Source of the DNA: Microbispora bryophytorum
GTDB taxonomy: Bacteria > Actinomycetota > Actinomycetes > Streptosporangiales > Streptosporangiaceae
Direction: 5' to 3'
Length of the DNA: 64,000 nt
Assembly (NCBI RefSeq): GCF_006874465.1
Contig: NZ_VIRL01000002.1
Location: 204,092-268,091 of the forward strand
The position numbers and the translations under genes are program-made. Below the pieces are notes generated by a model that was not told the DNA's origin, ran no database searches, and was given only the letters and a program-made list of their open reading frames with translations. Of the stretch, positions 45,190 to 53,786 are shown piece by piece. Numbering within the stretch: the stretch's first letter is position 1; each line of letters opens with the position of its first letter.

Positions 45190-45699
45190 TCAGGCCGCCA
45201 GTACGGCCCACACCGCCTTGCCCTGCGGGACGAGCGGGCACCATCCCCAGCACACGCTCAGCGACTCCACGATGTGCAGCCCGAGGCCGCCCGGCTCGAA
45301 CGGCGTCGGCTCCCGCAGCACCGGCGCGGACGATCCGGGATCGGTGATCGCGCAGGTCACGTTGGCCCCCCTCCGGATCAGCGACAGCCGCATGGCCTCC
45401 CGCGCGCGGTTGCCGGTGAGCCTCATGCCGTGCCGCAGGGCGTTGGTGACCAGTTCCGAGACGACCAGTTCCATCCCGTCGAGCAGGTCCGCCAGCTGCC
45501 ACCCCGCCAGGGTCCCGGCGGCGAAGCTGCGCGCCGAGTGGACCGATTCCGCGCGGGGCGGCAGGGCGAAGGTGGCGCTGGCGGTGGCCATCCCGGGTTC
45601 GAGGAGATCGCGGGCGGGCTCCGGCCACCAGCCGATAGGCGGCCACCAGTCGAGCGTCGACCACTGGTTCTGGCCACGAGTCAGGTTCGTGGACTGCAC
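45190..45699 (-). CDS. RsbW-like ATP-binding regulator (HATPase_c_2)
   Basis: GHKL-type ATPase domain of about 169 residues if GTG 45699 is the start. It has MELVVSELVTNALRHG (the N-box E-L-x-x-N-A-x-x-H), ITDPGSSAP (G1 D-x-G) and GGLGLHIVESLSVCWGW (G2). Start codon is uncertain: ATG 45729 or ATG 45591 (MATASATFALPP) are also in frame. Such proteins act as serine kinases or anti-sigma/anti-regulator switches in actinomycetes. It is divergent from an XRE regulator, with direct repeats in between, as in whiJ-type loci. Confidence 0.78.
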   Translation of the reverse strand: MQSTNLTRGQNQWSTLDWWPPIGWWPEPARDLLEPGMATASATFALPPRAESVHSARSFAAGTLAGWQLADLLDGMELVVSELVTNALRHGMRLTGNRAREAMRLSLIRRGANVTCAITDPGSSAPVLREPTPFEPGGLGLHIVESLSVCWGWCPLVPQGKAVWAVLAA

Positions 45700-45729
45700 G
45701 AGATCATGATGAGGGACACTCCCGTGCAT

Positions 45730-45771
45730 GTGCAAGGGCGAATGCACGTGCAAGCGCGTTGTGCAAGCGCT
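45730..45771. promoter_or_regulatory. Direct repeats upstream of XRE/DUF397 genes
   Basis: GTGCAAG occurs three times at 45730, 45748 and 45761, twice inside a longer unit RTGCAYGTGCAAGSGCG with an 18-bp spacing. The sites lie between the divergent ATPase and XRE genes and are a good candidate for binding by that XRE protein. Confidence 0.55.
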
Positions 45772-45853
45772 ACGGTTACCCCCGACACCACTGGGACGAA
45801 GGGGGCGATCTTTGACAGACTGTGAACCAGTCCACAAAGCGGAGGAATAGCAC

Positions 45854-46720
45854 GTGTCCATAGATCCGCCCGGATCCGGTTCCACCGTTCGACGCATCAT
45901 GCTCGGCGCGAGCCTTCGCCGGCTGCGTGAGCAGCGGGGCCTGACCCGCGAGGTCGCCGGATTCCACATCCGTGCCTCGGAGTCGAAGATCAGCAGGATG
46001 GAGCTCGGCCGGGTCGGGTTCAAGACACGTGATGTCGAAGACCTCCTCACGCTGTACGGCGTCCACGACGACGCCGAGCGGCGTGGCCTTCTGGAGATGG
46101 TCCGCGAGGCGAACACGCCCGGGTGGTGGCACAAGTTCGGCGAGGTGCTGCCGAACTGGTTCGTCACCTACGTCGGCCTGGAGGAGGCCGCCAGCGTGAT
46201 CCGCACCTACGAGGTGCAGTTCGTGCCCGGCCTGCTGCAGACGGCGGCGTACGCCCGCTCGGTGATCATGCTCGGTTATCCGGACGCATCGGAGGCCGAG
46301 CTCGAACAGCGCGTCCATCTGCGGATGCAGCGGCAGGAGCGGCTCACGCGCAAGGACGGCCCCCGGCTGTGGGCCGTCATCGACGAGGCGGCGCTCAAGC
46401 GGCCCATCGGAGGGAGTCCGACGATGCGGGAACAGCTCCAGCACCTGCTGGAGGTGTCCACGCTGCCCAACATCACCCTTCAGGTGATGCCCCTCCGCTA
46501 CGGGATGCACGCGGCCGAGGGAGGCGCGTTCACCATTCTCCGCTTCCCGGAGTCCGACCTTTCGGACGTGGTCTACGTCGAGCAGCTCTGGGGTGCGCTC
46601 TACCTGGACAAACGTGAGGACATCGATCCCTACCTCACGGCCATGGAGCAGCTGTGCGTGGAGAGCACCACGCCCGGCGGCACTGCCGAGATCCTCGGCG
46701 AACTTCTCAGAGAGACATAA
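45854..46720 (+). CDS. XRE family regulator with DUF5753
   Basis: DNA-binding regulator of 288 residues. The helix-turn-helix is LGASLRRLREQRGLTREVAG then FHIRASESKISRMELGR, and the rest is the DUF5753 domain (TYEVQFVPGLLQTAAYARSV, ITLQVMPLRYGMHAAEGGAF, YVEQLWGALYLDKREDIDPY). Proteins of this type control development and antibiotic genes in actinomycetes, with a small DUF397 partner. The GTG start has GGAGGA upstream. Its stop overlaps the next ATG by TAATG, so the DUF397 protein is coupled to it. The upstream repeats are its likely site. Confidence 0.9.
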   Translation: MSIDPPGSGSTVRRIMLGASLRRLREQRGLTREVAGFHIRASESKISRMELGRVGFKTRDVEDLLTLYGVHDDAERRGLLEMVREANTPGWWHKFGEVLPNWFVTYVGLEEAASVIRTYEVQFVPGLLQTAAYARSVIMLGYPDASEAELEQRVHLRMQRQERLTRKDGPRLWAVIDEAALKRPIGGSPTMREQLQHLLEVSTLPNITLQVMPLRYGMHAAEGGAFTILRFPESDLSDVVYVEQLWGALYLDKREDIDPYLTAMEQLCVESTTPGGTAEILGELLRET

Positions 46721-46953
46721 TGCAGACATATAACGGGATGCCCGCAACCGACATCGCCGGGGTCACCTGGCGGAAAAGTGCCCACAGCAACTCGACCGGC
46801 AACTGCGTGGAGCTGGCCGAGCTTCCCGACGGCGGCGTGGCCGTCCGGAACTCCCGCTATCCCGACGGGCCGGCGCTCATCTACACCCGCGACGAGATAC
46901 GGGCTCTGGTGCTCGGGGTGAAGGACGGCGAGTTCGACGGCCTCCTGGTGTGA
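46720..46953 (+). CDS. DUF397 protein
   Basis: Partner protein of 77 residues. It has the family's opening GVTWRKSAHSNSTGNCVELA and the motif GVAVRNSRYPDGPALIYTRD. ATG 46720 overlaps the XRE stop. DUF397 proteins are thought to modulate the adjoining XRE regulator (as in BldB/WhiJ relatives), often as an antagonist; here that is inferred from family knowledge. Confidence 0.9.
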   Translation: MQTYNGMPATDIAGVTWRKSAHSNSTGNCVELAELPDGGVAVRNSRYPDGPALIYTRDEIRALVLGVKDGEFDGLLV

Positions 46954-47083
46954 TCGATATGGTCTGACCGGTTCTGGGGCAGCCCCCTGTCCGCCCGCTT
47001 CTCATGGGCGTAACAGCGCGACGCGGGAGGCGTAACACGCATCCGGCACAGTTGGTCCCAGGAAAGCTCACAAGGGGGACCCC

Positions 47084-47359
47084 GTGCTGGACCAGATGAC
47101 TCTTTACCCGGTGGCCGACGACGTGCTGTTCGCACCCGGAGGCCGCGTGGTGATCCGCACCTACGGAGTGGCGGCACCGGCCGACCCGGCGAGCGGGCGG
47201 CCCAGGTCGGTGGCGTACCGGACGTGGGTCACCGGGGTGCGGGAGCAGCCCAGGTACTGGCAGTGGGGGCACTTCGAGGACGCCCGGCGCGGCCACCACA
47301 AGGTCCTGGAGTGGCTGACCGGCCGAGGCCCGCAACCCCAGCCGGTCGCCCAGGTGTGA
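47084..47359 (+). CDS. Hypothetical protein
   Basis: A 91-residue protein with GTG start and AGGGGG upstream. It is soluble and rich in charged residues (GGRVVIRTYGV, SVAYRTWVTGVREQPRYWQW). No known family was recognised; the short length and placement suggest a small partner or orphan. It is 130 bp downstream of the DUF397 gene and may be in that unit. Confidence 0.5.
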   Translation: MLDQMTLYPVADDVLFAPGGRVVIRTYGVAAPADPASGRPRSVAYRTWVTGVREQPRYWQWGHFEDARRGHHKVLEWLTGRGPQPQPVAQV

Positions 47360-47387
47360 CACGGGGCACGTATCAAGCCGGCACGTT

Positions 47388-47966
47388 TCAGGTCGGCGCG
47401 TTCCAGCGGAGCAGAACGGGCTCGTCGTGCTCGTGGCCGAGGACGGAGTACGTCCCGGTGTCGAGGCGCAGGTGCCTGCCGTGGTCGGCGGGCAGCGACA
47501 GCCAGCGGGCCGCCAGCACGCGCAGGATGTGCGCGTGCGCGACGACCAGCACGTCGCCGTCCGCCGAGCGGATCCGGGCGAGGACCTTGTCCGCCCGCTC
47601 CCCGACGTGCTCGACGGTCTCACCCGGGTGCGCCTCGTCTCCCGGGATGACGCCGTCGCGCCAGACGTACCAGCCGGGGCGTGATTCGCGGATGCCGGGG
47701 GTGGAGATGCCCTCGTAGCCGCCGTAGTCCCACTCCCACAGGTTCGGGTCCACCTCGTACGGCCCGGCGCCGGCCAGTTCGGCGGTGCGCCGGGCCCGCT
47801 GCGCGGGACTGACGAGGACCAGTGCGAAGGATCGGCCCGCCACCAGGCGGGACAGGGCACGCGCCTCCTCCTCGCCGTGCGGTGTCAGCGGCAGGTCGGT
47901 GCGGCCCGTGTGCCGCCCGGCCCTGCTCCACTCGGTCTCGCCGTGTCTCAGCAGGATGACGTTCAT
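47388..47966 (-). CDS. Histidine phosphatase family protein
   Basis: Cytoplasmic phosphatase of 192 residues. The catalytic histidine box is VILLRHGETEWSRAGRHTGR, the second is the late VVAHAHILRVLAAR, and LWEWDYGGYEGI supplies the acid. This is the phosphoglycerate mutase-like branch with the PAQRARRTAE arginine motif. The exact substrate (phosphosugar, phosphonate or protein) is not clear. Convergent with the preceding small gene. Confidence 0.88.
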   Translation of the reverse strand: MNVILLRHGETEWSRAGRHTGRTDLPLTPHGEEEARALSRLVAGRSFALVLVSPAQRARRTAELAGAGPYEVDPNLWEWDYGGYEGISTPGIRESRPGWYVWRDGVIPGDEAHPGETVEHVGERADKVLARIRSADGDVLVVAHAHILRVLAARWLSLPADHGRHLRLDTGTYSVLGHEHDEPVLLRWNAPT

Positions 47967-48068
47967 AGAGGGTCCATCTTGCCCGCCGGTGTCGAGTTCA
48001 CGCGCGAAGGCCCCCCTTGACCGCCCTCCCGCGGCCTGCAGTAGGGTCCCCGGCGGAAAGGGGGCGCC

Positions 48069-48941
48069 ATGGAGCCGGTGCGGGTGGGACTCGTCGGCGC
48101 GGGACCGTGGGCGGAGATGGTGCACGCGCCCGCCCTCGCGGCCGGGCCGCACACGACGCTGTCCGGGGTGTGGGCGCGCAGGCCCGAGGCGGCGCGAGCG
48201 CTGGCGGGCGCCCACGGCGCGCCCTCCTTCGAACGGCTGGAGGACCTGTTCGCCGCGTCGGAGGCGGTCGCCTTCTGCGTTCCGCCCGCCGTGCAGGCCG
48301 AGCTGGGCGTGCTCGCGGCCCGGGCGGGCAGGGCGCTGCTGCTGGAGAAGCCGCTCGCGGCGGACCTCGACGGCGCCCGGCGCCTGGCCGGGGCGATCGA
48401 GGAGGCGGGCGTCGCCTCCCAGATGCTCTTCACGTTCCGCTACTCGGCGGCGACGGCCGGCTTCCTCGACCGGGTCCGGCGGATCGAGCCCTTCGGAGGG
48501 CACGCCGCCAACGTCTCCGGAAGCCTGCGCAGCGGCCCCTTCGCCACCCCCTGGCGGCTGGAGCGCGGGGCGGTGCTCGACGTGGGCCCGCACACGATCG
48601 ACCTGCTCGACGCCGCGCTCGGCCGGGTGGTCGCGGTCAAGGCACACGGCGACCCGCTCCGCTGGGTCGGCCTGCTGCTGGAGCACGAGGGCGGCGCGGT
48701 CAGCGAGGCGTCGCTGAGCATGGCCGCCGAGGGCGAGACCCCGCCCAGCCGGATCGACGTGTACGGACGGCTCGGCAGCGCCTCGCTGCTCGGCTCCGAA
48801 CTCGGCGACGTCTTCCCCGAGGTGGTCCGCCAGTTCGCGGGCACCGTACGCGACGGCGGCGGGCATCCGCTCGACGCCCGCCACGGCCTGCGCATGCAGG
48901 AGATCATCGACGACGTGGAGCGGCAGCTGCGGGCCGGCTGA
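48069..48941 (+). CDS. Gfo/Idh/MocA-type oxidoreductase
   Basis: NAD(P)-dependent dehydrogenase of 290 residues. The Rossmann opening VRVGLVGAGPWAEMVHAPAL (G-x-G-x-x), the catalytic lysine in LLLEKPLAADLDGARRL (E-K-P) and the C-terminal ERGAVLDVGPHTIDLLDAAL are standard. It acts on a sugar or myo-inositol-like substrate; the exact one is unknown. Its 3' end overlaps the 3' end of the convergent acyltransferase by 38 bp. Confidence 0.88.
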   Translation: MEPVRVGLVGAGPWAEMVHAPALAAGPHTTLSGVWARRPEAARALAGAHGAPSFERLEDLFAASEAVAFCVPPAVQAELGVLAARAGRALLLEKPLAADLDGARRLAGAIEEAGVASQMLFTFRYSAATAGFLDRVRRIEPFGGHAANVSGSLRSGPFATPWRLERGAVLDVGPHTIDLLDAALGRVVAVKAHGDPLRWVGLLLEHEGGAVSEASLSMAAEGETPPSRIDVYGRLGSASLLGSELGDVFPEVVRQFAGTVRDGGGHPLDARHGLRMQEIIDDVERQLRAG

Positions 48942-50172
48942 CCAGGGCCAGGCCCACGACCAGGGCGAGGGACGCGATCACCGGCGCCGGTCCGGGCGCG
49001 AAGCCGGTGATCGTGAGGGTGAGCAGCGCGCCGCCGACGAGCGGGACGGCCACCGGCACGAGCCGGTGGGCGGCGGCGCCCGCGGGGTTCTCGAATCGGC
49101 CGAGCATCGCGGTGAGCCCGACCAGGACCGGCGCCAGGGCGGCCAGCCACAGCGGGACGGCGCTCCACCAGGCCGCCGAGCCGGCGTGCGGGGTCGCCAG
49201 CCCAAACCCGATGGTCGCCGCACCGGCGACCGCGACGAGCGCGGTCATGTGCCACAGGTAGACGGTCATCATGCGCGGCGCGAGCGCGGTGAGCACCGCC
49301 TCGGCCCTCGGCCGGGCGGCCAGCGTGTTCAGGGCGGGGCGCAGCAGCATCGCCAGGCCGAGCTGACCGGCGAACAGCGCGAGCAGGCAGGCGCTCGGCG
49401 GGGCCATGTTGGAGATCATCCCGGGCATCCCGATCATGCTGGCGGGGTAGGGTCCGGTCGCCACCAGGGCCGCCACCATCGCGAACCCGGCGATCGCGAG
49501 GCCTGCGGCCCGTCGCCCCGTCAGCCGCTCCAGGCCGCCCTCGGCGTACCGGAACCCGACCTGATGGACCGCCAGCCAGACGAACGCGACGTTGAGGTAG
49601 CCGGCGGCCTCCAGGCCGGAGAACCGGACCACGTCCATCAGCACCGCGCCGCCCGCCAGCACCGGCAAAGCCACGCTCGTCCGCACCCGCAGCAGGAGCG
49701 GCGTCGCCACCACGGCCAGCAGGTAGACCGCCAGGAACCACAGCAGCTGGCCGACCGTCCGCGCGGCCACGTCCACCGGTTGCGCGGGCACTCCGAGAGC
49801 CACCAGGAGGTGGGGGAGCGGCAGCCACACGACCGCCAGCGGCACCACCGGCCAGGCCAGGCGGCGCACCCGCCGCGCCGTCCACTCCCGGGCCGTCCCG
49901 CCGCGGCGGGCGGCGGACCTGAAGCTGATCGCGTTGGCCGCGCCTCCGGCGAAGAAGACCAGCGGCATGACCTGCGAGATCCAGGTGACGTACGGCATCG
50001 CCGCCAGGGCGTTGCCCGTGGTCAGCCGTCCCTGGGCGTACGACAGGACCGGCATCGTCCAGTGCTGGACGACCACCAGGACCATCCCGAAGACGCGCAG
50101 GACGTCGATGAAGCGGTCCCGTGGCGCGGCCGGGGCCCGTTCGGGGGCGGGGGGAAGCATGGTCAGGGACAC
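48904..50172 (-). CDS. Acyltransferase 3 family membrane protein
   Basis: Integral membrane acyltransferase of 422 residues with about ten helices. The opening RFIDVLRVFGMVLVVVQHWT carries the motif R-x(n)-H typical of the family, and RMMTVYLWHMTALVAVAGA supplies the last hallmark. It transfers acyl groups to sugars or envelope polymers. Start ATG 50172 or 50160. Its promoter region faces the cobalamin riboswitch. Confidence 0.85.
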   Translation of the reverse strand: MSLTMLPPAPERAPAAPRDRFIDVLRVFGMVLVVVQHWTMPVLSYAQGRLTTGNALAAMPYVTWISQVMPLVFFAGGAANAISFRSAARRGGTAREWTARRVRRLAWPVVPLAVVWLPLPHLLVALGVPAQPVDVAARTVGQLLWFLAVYLLAVVATPLLLRVRTSVALPVLAGGAVLMDVVRFSGLEAAGYLNVAFVWLAVHQVGFRYAEGGLERLTGRRAAGLAIAGFAMVAALVATGPYPASMIGMPGMISNMAPPSACLLALFAGQLGLAMLLRPALNTLAARPRAEAVLTALAPRMMTVYLWHMTALVAVAGAATIGFGLATPHAGSAAWWSAVPLWLAALAPVLVGLTAMLGRFENPAGAAAHRLVPVAVPLVGGALLTLTITGFAPGPAPVIASLALVVGLALVSRPAAAAPRRR

Positions 50173-50283
50173 GGGGGCCGCCTTCGCTGTGTCGTGCCGC
50201 CACGAGGGTGAGTCACGCGGGTGGCGGGGCCGGGGTGGGGTTCCCCGGTGCGCGGGCCTGTGGGGCTCGATCCTGGTGGCTTT

Positions 50284-50332
50284 GGGTCTGTGGGGCTCGG
50301 AGTCTGGGGGTCTGGGGCTCGGGGTCTGAGGG
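50284..50332 (+). repeat. G-rich low-complexity stretch with G-quadruplex pattern
   Basis: GGGTCTG- and GGGCTCGG-like units are repeated. Runs at 50306-50310, 50314-50317, 50321-50324 and 50330-50332 are spaced by 3, 3 and 5 bases, the pattern of a canonical G-quadruplex. The region from 50173 to 50670 holds no supported gene and has strong strand asymmetry near 50280-50390. Confidence 0.6.
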
Positions 50333-50671
50333 TTGGATCTTCGGGCTCGGGTTCGGGCTCTGTGAGGCTTCGCGGTCTCGTGGTTCCGGTCCCGCCGAGC
50401 ACGTCAAGCGTCCCGCCGCGGCCCCCTCCGGCACAGCGACGCGGTCCCTACATCCGGCCATGGGCGACCCCCTACCGACGGGGTGGGGTATGCCCTACCA
50501 CTCCCGCGTACGCGCAGGCCGGCGGCATGATCAACCCATCCGGGGTCTGCCCGCCCGTCGTGGACGCGGTCCGCGCGGTCGCGCTCGACCTGGGAGGGCC
50601 AGGGGAGGCGCCGGGCTGATCCCCCCGGCGTGCTGAGCGGTGCAGGACGGGGCGGGGGTGGACGCCGCGTG

Positions 50672-50835
50672 AGGGATTGGTACCGTTGCGTCCGACGCGC
50701 GCCGCGCAGCGAAGTCCGGTGAGACTCCGGCGCTGTCCCGCAACTGTGGTTCCCCGTTCTCCGAGGACGAGCCAGGTCGCCTGCGCTGTGCGCCGACGCA
50801 ATCGACCCTCGTGGAAAAGGGTGATCCGTCGCTTC
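50672..50835 (+). promoter_or_regulatory. Cobalamin (B12) riboswitch
   Basis: GAAGTCCGGTGAGACTCCGG, then CGCTGTCCCGCAACTGTG and GAGCCAGGTCGCC, in order, are the conserved core of the cobalamin riboswitch, including the Cbl box (CCGCAACTGTG). The 5' boundary near 50672 and the 3' boundary near 50835 (after GTGGAAAAGGG) are approximate. It precedes the btuF start at 50882 and should shut the operon when adenosylcobalamin is plentiful. Confidence 0.93.
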
Positions 50836-50881
50836 CAGCGGGTCCCTCGATTCCCGGCATTCCCCCTGATGGAGGACCCTC

Positions 50882-51832
50882 GTGAGGCCCGTACGCACGG
50901 CCGTCGCGGGTGTGGTGCTGGGCGTGCTCGCTCTGGCCGGCTGCGGCCAGACCGACGGCGCCGCCACGTCCGCGCCCCCCGCCCCCGCCGCCTCGGACAG
51001 CGCCGGTCAGGGCGCCTTCCCCGCCACGATCCAGGCGGGCAACGGCGCGGTGACCATCGCCAAGAGGCCCGAGCACATCGTGTCGCTGTCCCCGACGGCC
51101 ACCGAGATCCTTTTCGCGATCGGCGCGGGCGCGCAGGTGGCGGCGGTGGACGACCAGTCGGACTACCCGCCCGAGGCGCCCAAGACGTCGCTGTCGGGGT
51201 TCAAGCCCAACGTCGAGGCGATCGTCGCCGCCAAGCCCGACCTCGTGGTGCTCGCCAACGACCTGGAGGGCGTGGTCGCCGGGCTCGCCAAGGTCGGCGT
51301 GCCGGTGCTGCTCGAACCCTCCGCCGCCAAGCTGGACGACACCTACGACCAGATCAGGGACCTCGGCGCGGCCACCGGCAACGCGGCCAAGGCCGACGAG
51401 GTGGCGAACGGCGTCAAACAGAAGATCGACGCCCTCGCGGCGGCGGCGCCCAAGGGCAAGGAGCTGATGTACTACCACGAGCTGGACGTCACGCCCTACG
51501 CGGCGACGTCGAGCACGTTCATCGGGCAGGTCTACAGCCTCTTCGGGCTGAAGAACATCGCCGACGAGGCGCCCGACGCGGCGGGCGGCTATCCCAAGCT
51601 GTCGGCGGAGTTCATCGCCAAGGCCGACCCCGACCTGATCTTCCTCGGCGACACCAAGTGCTGCGGCCAGAACGCCGCCGCGCTGGCCAAGCGGCCGGGC
51701 TGGTCCGGCCTGTCCGCCCTGAAGAAGGACCGCGTGGTGGAGCTGGACGACGACGTCGCCTCCCGCTGGGGGCCGCGGGTCGCCGACCTCGCCCAGGCCG
51801 TCAGCGACGCCGTGCAGAAGGCGGCGAGCTGA
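50882..51832 (+). CDS. btuF: Cobalamin-binding ABC transporter lipoprotein
   Basis: Substrate-binding protein of 316 residues, a helical-backbone class III fold. The lipobox ALAGC puts the lipid on Cys21. PEHIVSLSPTATEILFAIGA, VVAVDDQSDYP-like and AKPDLVVLANDLEGVVAGL are the usual strand-helix pattern of BtuF/FhuD proteins, and the last SRWGPRVADLAQAV closes it. The GTG start is used. The cobalamin riboswitch directly upstream and the cbiZ gene downstream identify the ligand class as cobalamin or cobinamide. Confidence 0.92.
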   Translation: MRPVRTAVAGVVLGVLALAGCGQTDGAATSAPPAPAASDSAGQGAFPATIQAGNGAVTIAKRPEHIVSLSPTATEILFAIGAGAQVAAVDDQSDYPPEAPKTSLSGFKPNVEAIVAAKPDLVVLANDLEGVVAGLAKVGVPVLLEPSAAKLDDTYDQIRDLGAATGNAAKADEVANGVKQKIDALAAAAPKGKELMYYHELDVTPYAATSSTFIGQVYSLFGLKNIADEAPDAAGGYPKLSAEFIAKADPDLIFLGDTKCCGQNAAALAKRPGWSGLSALKKDRVVELDDDVASRWGPRVADLAQAVSDAVQKAAS

Positions 51833-51860
51833 GCCGGTGGTGACGCGGACGCCCCTGGTG

Positions 51861-51937
51861 GTGCGGTGAGCGGTGGTGCGGTGAGCGGTGGTGCGGTGAG
51901 CGGTGGTGCGGTGAGCGGTGACGCGGTGAGGCCGGTG
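51861..51937. repeat. Tandem 15-bp repeat between btuF and btuC
   Basis: GTGCGGTGAGCGGTG is repeated four times exactly (51861-51920), followed by a decayed fifth unit. The end lies 6 bp before the btuC start. Each unit contains a GGTGAG that looks like a weak ribosome site. Confidence 0.85.
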
Positions 51938-51942
51938 GTGGC

Positions 51943-52974
51943 GTGATGACGCCGGCCCGGCCGCGCGGCCGTGCGCTGTTGGTCGCGTCCGCCGTGCTGG
52001 TGGCCAGTCTCGCCCTCGGCCTGATGGCGGGCGCGGCCGGCATCTCGCCCCGCGCCATCGCGCTGGCGCTGCTCGACCGGCTGCCGCTGGTGTCCGTGCA
52101 CTCGGGGCTCGCACCGGTCGAGGAGGGGCTGCTGTTCCAGCTCCGGGTGCCGCGGGTGCTGCTCGCCGCCGTCGTGGGCGGGCTGCTGGCCACGGCCGGG
52201 GCCGGCTACCAGGGCGTGTTCCGCAATCCGCTGGCCGATCCCTACCTGCTCGGGGCGGCGGCCGGGGCCGGCCTCACGGTGACGCTCGTCGTGGTCTTCA
52301 TAGGCGGAGACGCCGGGGTGGGCGCGGTGCCGATCGCCGCCTTCGCCGGGAGCGTCGGCGGGGTGTTCCTCGCGTACGCGCTTGGCCACACGGCGGGCCG
52401 GGGCGGCGGCACCGCGACGCTCGTGCTCGCCGGGGTCGCGGTCACCTCGTTCCTCACCGCCGTCCAGACCTTCGTGCAGCAGCTCAAGGTGGACGAACTG
52501 CAGCGGATCTACTCCTGGATACTCGGCGACGTCGGCGGCGGCTGGGACCAGCTCCGCATGATCGCGCCGTACGCCGTGGTGTCGACCGTCGTCATGCTGC
52601 TGCACGGCAGACTGCTCGACGTGCTGTCGGTGGGCGACGAGGAGGCGGTCAGCCTCGGCCTGCGCGCGGCGCGCGTGCGCTTCGTCGTGCTGCTGGCCGC
52701 CTCGCTCGCCACCGCCTCGGCGGTGGCGGTGAGCGGGCTGATCGCGTTCGTCGGGATCGTGGTGCCGCACGTGGTCCGACGGCTCGCCGGCTGGTCCTAT
52801 CGGATCGTGCTGCCGCTGTCGTTCCTGGGCGGCGCGGCGTTCCTCGTGCTGGCCGACACGATCGCGCGTACGGTGCTCGCGCCGGCCGAACTGCCGATCG
52901 GGGTGGTCACGGCGTTCGTCGGTGCGCCGTTCTTCGTCACCGTCCTGCGCGTGACCCGGCGGGTGGAGACGTGA
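51943..52974 (+). CDS. btuC: Cobalamin ABC transporter permease
   Basis: Integral membrane permease of 343 residues with about ten helices (FecCD family). Conserved segments are FQLRVPRVLLAAVVGGLLAT (R-x-P-R), GYQGVFRNPLADPYLLGAAA and SGLIAFVGIVVPHVVRRLAG. Start is GTG 51943 or the adjoining ATG 51946. Overlaps the ATPase gene by GTGA. It forms the BtuCD-F complex with its neighbours. Confidence 0.93.
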   Translation: MMTPARPRGRALLVASAVLVASLALGLMAGAAGISPRAIALALLDRLPLVSVHSGLAPVEEGLLFQLRVPRVLLAAVVGGLLATAGAGYQGVFRNPLADPYLLGAAAGAGLTVTLVVVFIGGDAGVGAVPIAAFAGSVGGVFLAYALGHTAGRGGGTATLVLAGVAVTSFLTAVQTFVQQLKVDELQRIYSWILGDVGGGWDQLRMIAPYAVVSTVVMLLHGRLLDVLSVGDEEAVSLGLRAARVRFVVLLAASLATASAVAVSGLIAFVGIVVPHVVRRLAGWSYRIVLPLSFLGGAAFLVLADTIARTVLAPAELPIGVVTAFVGAPFFVTVLRVTRRVET

Positions 52975-53786
52975 GCGGGCGCGCCGTACCGGCCGTCGAG
53001 GCGCGCGGCGTGGGCGTCACGCTGGGCGGGCGGCCGGTGCTCACGGACGTCACGCTGTCGGCCGCGCCGGGCCAGTGGCTGGCGGTCATCGGGCCGAACG
53101 GCGCGGGCAAGTCCACGCTGCTGCGGGCCGTCGCCGGGCTGGTGCCGAGGGAGGGCGAGGTGCTCGTCGAGGGGACGGCCGTCGACGACCTGCGCCCGCG
53201 CCGGCGGGCCCGGCTGATCGCCTACGCCCCGCAGAGCCCGGCGCTGCCGCCCGACATGTCGGTCTACGACTACGCGCTGCTCGGCCGCACGCCGTACATC
53301 GCCTATCTCGGCAGCGAGAGCGCGCGGGACCGCGAGGTGACGCGGTCGGTGCTGGAACGGCTCGACCTGGACGGCTTCGCGTCCCGGCCGCTCGGGCACC
53401 TGTCCGGCGGCGAGCGGCAGCGCGTCGTGCTCGCCAGGGCGCTGGTGCAGCAGGCGCCGGTGCTGCTGCTCGACGAGCCGACCACGGCGCTCGATCTGGG
53501 CCACCAGCAGCAGGTGCTCGAACTCGTCGACCGGCTGCGCCTGGCCGACGATCTCACCGTCGTGACGACGCTGCACGACCTCAGCCTCGCCGCGCAGTAC
53601 GCCGACGCGCTCGTGCTGCTCGCCGCGGGGCGCGCGGTCGCGGCCGGGCCGCCCGCGCGGGTGCTGGCCGAGCCGCTGCTGACCGAGCACTTCGGCGCCC
53701 GCGTACGGGTGGAGCCGGGCCCCGAGGGGCGCCCGGTCGTCCACCTGGTCCGCCCGCCGGTCTCCTCGGCGACGGAGAAGGCATGA
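52971..53786 (+). CDS. btuD: Cobalamin ABC transporter ATPase
   Basis: ATP-binding subunit of 271 residues. Walker A is GPNGAGKST, the ABC signature LSGGERQR, Walker B VLLLDEPTTALD and the switch histidine TLHDLSL. The order and the spacing are normal for a complete ATPase. GTG start overlaps the btuC stop, and its own stop overlaps the cbiZ ATG (ATGA). It energises uptake of cobalamin or cobinamide. Confidence 0.95.
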   Translation: MSGRAVPAVEARGVGVTLGGRPVLTDVTLSAAPGQWLAVIGPNGAGKSTLLRAVAGLVPREGEVLVEGTAVDDLRPRRRARLIAYAPQSPALPPDMSVYDYALLGRTPYIAYLGSESARDREVTRSVLERLDLDGFASRPLGHLSGGERQRVVLARALVQQAPVLLLDEPTTALDLGHQQQVLELVDRLRLADDLTVVTTLHDLSLAAQYADALVLLAAGRAVAAGPPARVLAEPLLTEHFGARVRVEPGPEGRPVVHLVRPPVSSATEKA

